Source: Propionimicrobium sp. PCR01-08-3
GTDB taxonomy: Bacteria > Actinomycetota > Actinomycetes > Propionibacteriales > Propionibacteriaceae
Direction: 5' to 3'
Length of the DNA: 64,000 nucleotides
Assembly (NCBI RefSeq): GCF_030286045.1
Contig: NZ_CP127390.1
Location: 992,001-1,056,000, forward strand
Shown here: positions 7,445 to 14,574 of the stretch, piece after piece
Position numbering within the stretch: the first letter of the stretch is position 1
How the letters are laid out: every line of letters begins with the position of its first letter
The notes under the pieces: model-generated
Database searches by the model: none
What the model was told of the DNA's origin: nothing
What the model saw: the letters and a program-made list of their open reading frames with translations, nothing else
Position numbers and translations under genes: made by a program

Positions 7445-9446
7445 CGATCTGGAGGAGAAATCACTGGCGGCGCTCGAAGCCGCCGTTCATGCTCTCGGTG
7501 GGGCCACCAGGCAGGGCCAGCAGGAGATGACCTCTCAGGTCGCGCATGCGTTGGGCGACGAGGTGCACCTGTTGGCGCAGGCAGGCACCGGCACCGGCAA
7601 GTCGCTCAGCTACCTCATTCCGTCGATGATCTGGGCGGTGCAGTCCAAGAAGACTGCGCTGGTGGCTACCGCGACGTTGGCGTTGCAGGCTCAGCTGGCT
7701 CACAAGGACATCCCGGTGGCGGCGCGCGCCGTGGCGTCCGTACTGGGACGCGAGCCCCGCACCCAGATCGTCAAGGGACGCTCGAATTACGTCTGTCTGT
7801 TGAAGATCCGCGACCAGCTGGGTGGGGAACAGGATTCCCTGCTCGGCGGTGCCGAACTCGTCGGCGCCATCAACGAAGCCGGAACCGATGCCACCTCGGC
7901 ACTCGGCGCCGAGGTGGTGGCACTGCGCGAATGGGCGGATGACCAGGCGAAGTCCGGCGGCCTCGCCGATCGCGACGATGCGCCCAGCCATTCGCCCAGG
8001 TCGTGGGCTCAGGTCTCGGTGCCGGTGCGCGAATGCTTGGGTGCGAATGCGTGCCCGTATGGGGCCGAGTGCTTCGTCGAAGAGTCCCGCGCGAGGGCGC
8101 GGCAGGCCGACCTGGTGATCACCAACCATGCGTTGCTGGCGATCAACGCGATGCATGGTGGGACGGCGCTTCCGGAGTTCGGGCCGGTGATCGTTGACGA
8201 GGCCCATGAGCTGGTGAGCCGCGTGACCGGTGCGGCGAGCAGCGAGCTGTCGGGGCAGCTCATCGAGCGAACCGCCAAACGCGCCGGCAGCTGGCTGGAC
8301 GATGATTTGGCGACCGAACTGCTCGAGGTCGCCGACACCTTTACGCAGGCCTTGGCCGAGGTCGAGCCCGGGCGCATCACCGACCCTGATTCGCCGGCCA
8401 TCCAGGCGTCCGCTGTGGTGCGAGAGGTCAGCCGCCGGGCGGTGTCCGGCTTGGCGCCCACTTCGGGCGATGCAGCAGAGCCCGAACAGCAGCAGGCGGC
8501 GTCCGCGATGAAAGAGGTCTTCGAGATAGCCGAACGCATCGCGAAGCTGGACGAGTACGACGTGGTCTACCTGAGTGCGCATGAACGTTTCGGACGCCAG
8601 CTCAACGTGGCTCCGCTGTCGGTGGCCGGGCTGATGCGCGAGAAGGTGCTGGAAGACCATTCGACCGTGCTCACGTCGGCGACCTTGACCCTCGGAGGAG
8701 CGTTCGAGTCGACGGCCGGCAGCGTGGGATTACGGCGCGCCGATCGTATCGAACTCACCGACGAGGCCGGCGATGCAGGCAATTGGCGGGCCATCGATGT
8801 CGGTTCTCCGTTCGAATACCGCAAGCAGGGGATCTTGTATATCGCCTCGAGTCTGCCGAACCCCGGACGCGATGGCATCGGCTCGGCCGCGCTGACCGAG
8901 CTCGCCGAATTGATCTGGGCCGCGGACGGGCGGACTCTGGGCCTGTTCGCCTCTCAACGCTCCGCCGAAGCGGCCGCCGATCATCTGCGAGACGCCCTTC
9001 CGGCGTTGAAAGTGATGTGCCAGGGCCAGGCGAATCTCAGCGAACTCACCCGCACCTTTATCACCGACGAGCATTCGGTGCTGGTGGGCACCATGTCGTT
9101 GTGGCAAGGCATCGATGTGCCCGGAGATGCCTGCCGGCTGGTGGTGATCGACAAGATCCCGTTCCCGCGTCCGGATGATCCGTTGATGCAGGCCAGGCAG
9201 CAGGCGGTGACCAAGGCCGGCGGGAACGGCTTCATGCAGGTGGCGGCAAGCCACGCGGCGCTATTGCTCGCTCAAGGTGCCGGACGCTTGATCCGCTCGT
9301 CCACTGACAGGGGAGTGGTGGCTGTGCTTGATCCCAGGCTCGCCAAGGCACGCTATGGCAGTTTCTTGAAGGCATCGCTGCCGCCGTTTTGGACGACCAC
9401 CGATTCCGAGGTGGCGGTGCAGGCATTACAGCGATTGAACCGCTGA
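7437..9446 (+). CDS. ATP-dependent DNA helicase, DinG/XPD family
   Basis: This 669-residue superfamily 2 helicase has Walker A AQAGTGTGKSLSYL at about residue 45 and the DEAH box (VIVDEAHEL). Cysteines CLGANACPYGAEC form the Fe-S cluster region typical of DinG/XPD/Rad3 enzymes. C-terminal motifs V-VI are GTMSLWQGIDVPGD and LAQGAGRLIRSSTDRG. Such 5'-3' helicases resolve R-loops and aid replication. The frame is open from 7377 inside hflX, but GTG at 7437 (VSDDLEEKSL) gives an 8-bp overlap with hflX and a normal N-terminus. Location between hflX and lexA is the usual actinobacterial arrangement. A GC-rich hairpin at 9489-9506 might terminate it; no SOS box was seen in front of it. Confidence 0.92.
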   Translation: MSDDLEEKSLAALEAAVHALGGATRQGQQEMTSQVAHALGDEVHLLAQAGTGTGKSLSYLIPSMIWAVQSKKTALVATATLALQAQLAHKDIPVAARAVASVLGREPRTQIVKGRSNYVCLLKIRDQLGGEQDSLLGGAELVGAINEAGTDATSALGAEVVALREWADDQAKSGGLADRDDAPSHSPRSWAQVSVPVRECLGANACPYGAECFVEESRARARQADLVITNHALLAINAMHGGTALPEFGPVIVDEAHELVSRVTGAASSELSGQLIERTAKRAGSWLDDDLATELLEVADTFTQALAEVEPGRITDPDSPAIQASAVVREVSRRAVSGLAPTSGDAAEPEQQQAASAMKEVFEIAERIAKLDEYDVVYLSAHERFGRQLNVAPLSVAGLMREKVLEDHSTVLTSATLTLGGAFESTAGSVGLRRADRIELTDEAGDAGNWRAIDVGSPFEYRKQGILYIASSLPNPGRDGIGSAALTELAELIWAADGRTLGLFASQRSAEAAADHLRDALPALKVMCQGQANLSELTRTFITDEHSVLVGTMSLWQGIDVPGDACRLVVIDKIPFPRPDDPLMQARQQAVTKAGGNGFMQVAASHAALLLAQGAGRLIRSSTDRGVVAVLDPRLAKARYGSFLKASLPPFWTTTDSEVAVQALQRLNR

Positions 9447-9595
9447 TACCTCTGCTCGACAGACCACTGCCGTTGGCGTCGATAGCCGCCGGGCTCACCC
9501 GCCCGGCCGACAACACGAATTTTCGAATAGGCTCTCGGGCGCCGGTCCTGGTATGGGCCGGCAACCTGTGAACCCGACAGGTACGGCTGCGAGGC

Positions 9596-10357
9596 TCAGA
9601 TCCGCCGCAACACCGCCACGACCTTGCCCAGCACGGTGGCATTATTGCCGTCGATCGGATCGTAGGCCGGATTATGCGGCATCAGCCAGATCTGCTTCGG
9701 GGTGCGCCGGAAGGTCTTCACCGTGGCTTCGCCGTCGAGCAGCGCGGCGACGATGTCGCCATTGTCTGCCGTCGGCTGCTGGCGGACGATCACAAGGTCG
9801 CCGTCACAGATCGCCGCGTTGATCATCGAATCACCACGCACCCTCAAAGAGAAGAGCGTGCCTTGTCCGACCAGATCGCGGGGCAGCGGCAACACATCTT
9901 CGACGTGCTCCTCGGCGAGGATCGGCGCTCCGGCCGCGATGGCGCCGACCAGCGGCACCGCAACCGCCGTGGTGGAGTGCTCGGTGACCTCCAGGGTCTC
10001 GTTCTCGTCGGGGTCTTCGGTGGCCGGGGCGGTCACTTCGAGAGCGCGCGGACGATTGGGGTCGCGCTTGAGGTAGCCCTTTGATTCGAGCACCTTCAGC
10101 TGGTGGGAAACGCTGGAGGAGCTGGTCAGCCCGACTGCCTCCCCGATCTCGCGAATGCTCGGCGGATAGCTGCGGGCCTCCACGGTCTCCTGAATGAATG
10201 CCAAGATGTGACGCTGTCTGGGAGTCAGCCCCAGACTGTCTTCGGAACGGTCTCGCAGATTGTTGACATCGTCGATTCCCAGGTCGCGGGCGATGTCGGC
10301 CTTCGACGGCCGGCCGGCACGGCGAGGGACGGCGGGTGTACGCCTCACTGTGATCAT
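9596..10357 (-). CDS. lexA: SOS repressor LexA
   Basis: This 253-residue repressor has an N-terminal winged HTH ([13 protein letters not shown] to [21 protein letters not shown]) and a C-terminal S24 latent protease. Self-cleavage is expected between Ala142 and Gly143 ([12 protein letters not shown]). Ser177 (GDSMIN) and Lys214 (ATVKTF) form the catalytic dyad. It represses DNA-damage genes until RecA filaments trigger cleavage. An SOS-box-like palindrome lies 32 bp upstream of its start, implying autoregulation, and the divergent gene has its own box. A roughly 40-residue N-terminal extension before the HTH is seen in several actinobacterial LexA proteins. Confidence 0.97.
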   Translation of the reverse strand: MITVRRTPAVPRRAGRPSKADIARDLGIDDVNNLRDRSEDSLGLTPRQRHILAFIQETVEARSYPPSIREIGEAVGLTSSSSVSHQLKVLESKGYLKRDPNRPRALEVTAPATEDPDENETLEVTEHSTTAVAVPLVGAIAAGAPILAEEHVEDVLPLPRDLVGQGTLFSLRVRGDSMINAAICDGDLVIVRQQPTADNGDIVAALLDGEATVKTFRRTPKQIWLMPHNPAYDPIDGNNATVLGKVVAVLRRI

Positions 10358-10388
10358 GAGACAACGTTAAGACATCAATGAGCCGGAT

Positions 10389-10404
10389 TCAAACATTTGT
10401 TCGA
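10389..10404. promoter_or_regulatory. SOS box (LexA operator) of lexA
   Basis: TCAAACATTTGTTCGA matches the Gram-positive/actinobacterial LexA operator TCGAAC-N4-GTTCGA with one mismatch. It is centred about 40 bp upstream of the lexA start codon, as expected for autoregulation. Confidence 0.8.
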
Positions 10405-10565
10405 GCGTGTCGGAAAATGTCAGAGCGTCCTGTTTGGATAGTCGCCAAGAGGTTTCGCGGGGTGGATGCGGTTGCTGGGTCGCTGTTCGCTCGCGACAAC
10501 TGAGGCGACGAATAGATCGTCATTCGAACTCTTGAACGATGAGAGCCGGGCTGTTAGGCTCGGAG

Positions 10566-10581
10566 TCGAACAAGCATTCGA
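10566..10581. promoter_or_regulatory. SOS box in front of the lexA-divergent gene
   Basis: TCGAACAAGCATTCGA matches the LexA operator TCGAAC-N4-GTTCGA with one mismatch (A for the G of the second half-site). It lies 45 bp upstream of the ATG at 10626 and is oriented to control that gene. Confidence 0.7.
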
Positions 10582-10625
10582 TCCTATTGGTTACGGCGGA
10601 TGGCCGGACGAATGGAGAGTGAAAG

Positions 10626-10985
10626 ATGAGCGTTCTGATAGATGGTCAAGCCAGCGCCGGTTTTGCCGCGGGTTCACCAACCCGACCGAGGCGCCTGAAG
10701 CTGGTGGCCGATGGCGACCGTCCATGCGCACAGATGCGCTATGTGCCGTCCCGTGAGTCTGGCCCGAGGCAGCCGGCCCGGCCTTTGGCCGGTGCCCCGT
10801 ATTCGATTACGCCGGTTTCCCGCACGCTCGTGCGCGAAGCCGAGCAGCGACAGCCGGCGTCCGGGCGAGCCGGTCTGACTCTAAGCGATCGTGGCCTGGC
10901 AGCGGTGATGATCGGGTTTGCCTTGGCGGTCGTGCTCGGTGCGTGGATGATTGTTTCCCAGTACCTGGCCTTGGGCCTGGTCTGA
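10626..10985 (+). CDS. Small single-TM protein divergent from lexA, predicted SOS-induced division inhibitor
   Basis: This 119-residue protein has a long basic, Pro/Arg/Ser-rich cytoplasmic N-terminus and one C-terminal transmembrane helix (LAAVMIGFALAVVLGAWMIV, about residues 90-109), ending a few residues later. The start ATG at 10626 follows GGAG at a good distance. In mycobacteria and corynebacteria the gene divergent from lexA (Rv2719c/chiZ, divS) encodes an SOS-induced membrane protein that blocks division. This gene has the same position, its own SOS box and the same topology, but no LysM or hydrolase domain. The function is inferred from context only; the sequence itself has no diagnostic domain. 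Confidence 0.65.
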   Translation: MSVLIDGQASAGFAAGSPTRPRRLKLVADGDRPCAQMRYVPSRESGPRQPARPLAGAPYSITPVSRTLVREAEQRQPASGRAGLTLSDRGLAAVMIGFALAVVLGAWMIVSQYLALGLV

Positions 10986-11210
10986 GGGCCGAGGGTTTTA
11001 CGTCATCGTGCAGTTTGTGTTCGACGAGGTGGGTCGAGCATGGCGAAGGCGAATTCCGGCGGCCGAGCCTGACGGCCAATCGGCGAATGGGTCGTAAGTG
11101 GGTTCTCGGCCGATGCGGGAGGAGAATTCGCCCGCCGGGGCTTTGACCCTTGTCGGGTTCGATGTGCGGCGCGGGAACCGATGGATGGCGCGTGGTCAGG
11201 TGACACGAAT

Positions 11211-11250
11211 AATCGGAGGGGTGGATTCAGCTGAATCCACCCCTCCGATT
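11211..11250. terminator. 40-bp perfect palindrome, bidirectional terminator
   Basis: A perfect 20+20 bp inverted repeat (left arm AATCGGAGGGGTGGATTCAG) with no spacer lies between two converging genes, the lexA-divergent gene and the RDD gene. It would fold into a very stable hairpin on either strand. Its position suggests shared transcription termination. Confidence 0.75.
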
Positions 11251-11288
11251 GGTCTATGCGGCGTGTAGGTCCTGGACCTGTGACCGGA

Positions 11289-12908
11289 TCAGTAACCGTA
11301 CGGCTGCTGGGGCTGACCGTAGTGGCCCGGCTGCGGTGCGGTCATCGATTCGTCGACGACGACGGTGCTGATCATCTTGTCGGCGAGAGTCTGACGCTTG
11401 GCGTCCCACAGCGGGAAGAGCCAACCGACGTAGCAGATGAGGGAGTCGACGAAGTGCGCGAGGAAGCGTAGCAGCGACATGCCGGGACCGATCGGCTGGC
11501 CCGTGGTGGCCGAGACCAGCCGGGTCTTGGCGATCTTGCGTCCCCAGGTGACGCCCGTCTTGCCGCCGACATAGCCGATGTTGTAACCGAGCCAGCCAAA
11601 GACCAGCACATAGTAAATGATGGTGCCGACCGCCGACATATCGCCGTAGGAATCGGTAAAGAACGAGGCGATGATGCTGATGACGATGCCGGGCAGCACG
11701 TAATCGATCAGCGCGCCAAGGGCTCGCTTGCCCCACGACGCCAGCGGCGCAGCGCCGCCTACCGGCCCATAGAGACTGCCGCCGTAGGTCGGCTGCCCGT
11801 AGCCGCCGGCCTGCTGCGCGTACGGATCTGTGGGCTGGCCATAGCCGCCTTGCTGGCCGTAGGGATCGCTCGGCTGGGCATAGGAATCCGTGGGCTGGCC
11901 ATAGTTGCCGGAGGCCCCTCCATAGGGGTCGGACGACGGCTGTTGGGACTGCCCGTATCCGGATTGCTGGCCATAGGGGTCGGACGACGGCTGCTGAGAT
12001 TGTCCGTACCCGGGCTGCTGGCCGTACGGGTTCGACGATGACGATGCGTCCTGCCCATATCCGGCCTGTCCGCCGTACGGGTCAGACGATGAGGAGTTCG
12101 ATTGCTGACCGTAGGGGTCAGATGATGAGGAGTTCGCGTCCTGCCCGTATCCGGGTTGCTGACCGGAGGATGAATCTTGGCCATAGAACGACTGCTGACC
12201 GTAGTCGCCGGCAGAATTGCCCGAGCCTGACGAGTTCGGATCACCGTACGGTGGCTGAGCCGATGATTCGCTGGACTGCCCGTAGCCCGCAGGCTCGCCG
12301 TAGTTCGACGACTGTCCATAGTTCGAGGGCTGTCCCTGGCCGTCCGCGTCAGACTGACCGTAATGTGAACCCGACTGCCCGTATCCCGATCCGGACTGGC
12401 CGTAACTCGAGTCGGACTGACCATAGGAGGATTGCTGTCCATATCCTGAGTCGCCGGATTGTCCGTAGAACGAGGACTGATTCTGCTCGGCAGGCCCGGA
12501 TGGCTGGCCGTAGGGCGATTGACCGAAGCCGGAATTGTCCTGCTGCCTGTAGGCCGGGGCGGATGAGTTGTCGCTTGATGGCCCGTAGGACGACGGCGCG
12601 TCCGAGGACGAATCGGACGCCGGCTGCCCGTAACCGCCGCCGGTCTGATAGGGCTGCTGCCCGTAGCCCGGCTGATCTTCAGGGGCAGACGAGGCGGAGG
12701 TCGTGTTTTCACCGCCGGGAGTCGAGGATTCGCCTGACGGCTGCTCGGCAGCGGGGGGCTCGTAGGCAGGAGCGCCATAGACGGGCTGCTCGCCTTGAGG
12801 TTGTTGTGGGTCGGCCGGAGTTTGCGGGGTGGCCTGGCCGTTTGCGTCGCCATTTGCGGCATCTTGGCCAGGGTCATCGGTGGGGCGACCCCAGTACTCG
12901 TTGCTCAC
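11289..12908 (-). CDS. RDD-domain membrane protein with a long YGQ-rich low-complexity N-terminus
   Basis: Of 539 residues, the first roughly 390 are low complexity, built from Gly, Ser, Tyr, Gln, Asp and Pro. About two dozen YGQ units occur in patterns such as SYGQSDSSYGQSGSGYGQ and SSDPYGQQ. An RDD domain follows (SWGKRALGALIDYVLPGIV, then GYVGGKTGVTWGRKIAKTRLV, LRFLAHFVDSLICYVGWLFPLWDAKRQTLADK), with three predicted membrane helices. A further YGQPQQPYGY motif closes the protein. The GTG at 12908 was chosen because GGAGG lies 5 bp upstream. RDD proteins are membrane proteins of largely unknown function, some linked to ion transport. Short proline/glutamine tails are common in actinobacterial RDD proteins; one this long is not. 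Confidence 0.9.
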   Translation of the reverse strand: MSNEYWGRPTDDPGQDAANGDANGQATPQTPADPQQPQGEQPVYGAPAYEPPAAEQPSGESSTPGGENTTSASSAPEDQPGYGQQPYQTGGGYGQPASDSSSDAPSSYGPSSDNSSAPAYRQQDNSGFGQSPYGQPSGPAEQNQSSFYGQSGDSGYGQQSSYGQSDSSYGQSGSGYGQSGSHYGQSDADGQGQPSNYGQSSNYGEPAGYGQSSESSAQPPYGDPNSSGSGNSAGDYGQQSFYGQDSSSGQQPGYGQDANSSSSDPYGQQSNSSSSDPYGGQAGYGQDASSSSNPYGQQPGYGQSQQPSSDPYGQQSGYGQSQQPSSDPYGGASGNYGQPTDSYAQPSDPYGQQGGYGQPTDPYAQQAGGYGQPTYGGSLYGPVGGAAPLASWGKRALGALIDYVLPGIVISIIASFFTDSYGDMSAVGTIIYYVLVFGWLGYNIGYVGGKTGVTWGRKIAKTRLVSATTGQPIGPGMSLLRFLAHFVDSLICYVGWLFPLWDAKRQTLADKMISTVVVDESMTAPQPGHYGQPQQPYGY

Positions 12909-12982
12909 AGCTGCCTCCAATCGGATTGCGTAACGTCCATGATCCTATGCGTCCCAAGGGTTTAGCGTGCGTCTCCTGGTCG

Positions 12983-12988
12983 GATAAT
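12983..12988 (+). promoter_or_regulatory. -10 element for a leaderless DUF2752 transcript
   Basis: GATAAT at 12983-12988 ends 6 bases before the ATG at 12995, so initiation at the usual distance would start the mRNA on the start codon. No SD is visible upstream of that ATG. Confidence 0.4.
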
Positions 12989-12994
12989 GGGCAC

Positions 12995-13408
12995 ATGCCA
13001 ACTGCCGTCGCCGCGCCACGTGCCTTTTCGCCGGGCCGCGCCCTGAGCGCGCTGCTCGGGTTTTCCGGGGTGGGATTGCTGATCGCCGTAGCGCATGTGT
13101 TCTTCGATATCGGCCTGCCCTGTCCGCTGTTGACGTGGACCGGTATTCAGTGCCCATTGTGCGGAGCGACCCGTGCCGCCGGGGCTTTGCTCACCGCGGA
13201 TGTGCGTGCGGCTTGGGGTTATAACGCGATGATTGTGATTGCGGTGCCAGTGCTCGCGCTCGCTGCTCTGGCATGGACGATCGAGCTTTTGGGAGGCCCG
13301 AGCTTGCGGCCGCCTGGTCGTTTTCGGCCGGTCACCCAGAACAAGGTCTATGTGCTTGTCGGCTTCATTGCGGTGGTGTTCATGATCGTCCGCAACGTCA
13401 TGAGTTGA
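12995..13408 (+). CDS. DUF2752 family membrane protein
   Basis: This 137-residue membrane protein carries the DUF2752 signature (CPLLTWTGIQCPLCGATRA), in which cysteines of a CPxCGxTR motif sit at the entry of a membrane helix. About three TM segments are visible: LLGFSGVGLLIAVAHVFF, IVIAVPVLALAALAWTIEL and VYVLVGFIAVVFMIV. The function of the family is not established. The ATG at 12995 is preferred over the open frame upstream because it gives a compact protein, has a -10-like GATAAT just before it and leaves room for the divergent RDD gene promoter. The stop is followed by a small CGGCGA/TCGCCG hairpin at 13415-13430. Confidence 0.85.
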   Translation: MPTAVAAPRAFSPGRALSALLGFSGVGLLIAVAHVFFDIGLPCPLLTWTGIQCPLCGATRAAGALLTADVRAAWGYNAMIVIAVPVLALAALAWTIELLGGPSLRPPGRFRPVTQNKVYVLVGFIAVVFMIVRNVMS

Positions 13409-13675
13409 CCTTCACGGCGACTGTTCGCCGCAAGCTAAACACGGGCCGGCTGGGACGCCTTGCGGGCGGCGAGATGACTGAAATCCAAGGTGACTGGCCG
13501 CTCGATGCAGCGTCATTTGTGGCCGTTGACGCCGGCCTGATCGGTGAGCTTTGCAGCGTGACACGGGGTGGATCGGGAGGTCCGAGGGCCCGGTGAAGTG
13601 CCGGGCTATCAGCCGGATCTGCGCGGCCGGCGGCGACGCGCCGGTGACTTGATCCAGTGGCTGATCGGTGTACTG

Positions 13676-13723
13676 TGTCCATATCTAGTAGTTACCCGAG
13701 CGTGATTTGCCCACAAGTTGTGG
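13676..13723. promoter_or_regulatory. Possible NrdR-box region upstream of nrdR
   Basis: The 373-bp gap before nrdR holds no convincing ORF. Bases 13676-13691 (core CCATATCTAGT) partly match the NrdR box ACACWATATATWGTGT. About 31 bp on, 13711-13723 is a perfect 13-bp palindrome, CCACAAGTTGTGG. Paired sites about three helical turns apart are the usual NrdR arrangement, but the second site is shorter than the consensus, so this is tentative. Confidence 0.3.
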
Positions 13724-13781
13724 TTGTCCGGTAACGAGAGATCTATAGAGCTAGACGCTACCGAGATGTTGAGGAGTCGAC

Positions 13782-14318
13782 GTGCACTGCCCATATTGTC
13801 GCAATTGCGACTCTCGGGTGCTTGATTCCCGGGTTTCCGAGGACGGCACCAGCATCAGGCGCCGTCGTCAGTGCCAGGCGTGCGGAAGACGGTTCACCAC
13901 CATCGAGCAGACCCAGTTGGTCGTGGTCAAGAAATCGGGAGTAGTCGAACCGTTCAATCGTGAGAAAGTGATCTCGGGTGTCCGCAAGGCCTGCACCGGT
14001 CGTCCGGTCACCGAGGAGCAGCTGGCGAAACTCGGTCAGCGAGTCGAGGAGGCCATTCGGGCGTCCGGTCAGGCGGAAGTCCCGACCGAAGACGTGGGCG
14101 TCGCCATTCTCGGTCCGCTCAGCGAACTGGATGCGGTCGCCTACCTGAGATTCGCCTCGGTCTACAAGCACTACAACAGTGTCGAGGATTTCGTCACCGA
14201 GATCGACAAGATGCGTGAGGTGAGTGAAGCCGACCAGCAGGGCGCGACATCAGCAGATCCCGAGACGGATGCCGCCGGGCAGACCACAGAAAAATGTCAG
14301 ACCGTCGGGGCACACTGA
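13782..14318 (+). CDS. nrdR: Transcriptional repressor NrdR
   Basis: This 178-residue repressor of ribonucleotide reductase genes has an N-terminal zinc ribbon (CPYC and CQAC pairs at about residues 3-34) and an ATP-cone ([24 protein letters not shown] onward) that senses ATP/dATP. The GTG start at 13782 follows GAGGAG. A non-conserved acidic/Gln tail of about 30 residues extends beyond the ATP-cone (roughly 150 residues is typical for NrdR). It is followed 256 bp later by the B12-dependent reductase gene, the nrdR-nrdJ arrangement known from Streptomyces, so its main target is probably the neighbour. Confidence 0.95.
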   Translation: MHCPYCRNCDSRVLDSRVSEDGTSIRRRRQCQACGRRFTTIEQTQLVVVKKSGVVEPFNREKVISGVRKACTGRPVTEEQLAKLGQRVEEAIRASGQAEVPTEDVGVAILGPLSELDAVAYLRFASVYKHYNSVEDFVTEIDKMREVSEADQQGATSADPETDAAGQTTEKCQTVGAH

Positions 14319-14574
14319 ACTTCGTCAGCACAGGCCCGTTCGCGGTGGCACCGCCCGGGCAGAACCTCAACGGCAAAGTCCAGCAGCAGCGAACCACCGG
14401 CAAGACCCGACAACAACTGAGTTCACCGGCAGATGACCTCACATGAATACAAATTTCATAGATCCCGGCGCCCACCGGCACCGGAACCTCCGCTCCGGAT
14501 CCTGGGTACCTGGTTCCCGAGAGCCCGGACCAAAAAGCTTCAACAAGAACAACCACCAGTAACAGGAGACAGCT

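Noticed and set aside
9489-9506. GC hairpin after the dinG-like gene
   Set aside because: The stem is 6 bp and there is no T tract, so it is too weak to list as a terminator.
10466-10756. Plus-strand frame overlapping the lexA-divergent gene
   Set aside because: It spans the SOS box and promoter region and has no domain or SD. The frame starting at 10626 has the TM helix and SD.
12038-12994. N-terminal extension of the DUF2752 frame
   Set aside because: The frame overlaps the promoter and coding strand of the RDD gene, and codons there are shadows of its repeat region.
14319-14574. Cobalamin riboswitch before the B12-dependent reductase
   Set aside because: I looked for the B12-box pattern and a long structured leader and found neither.
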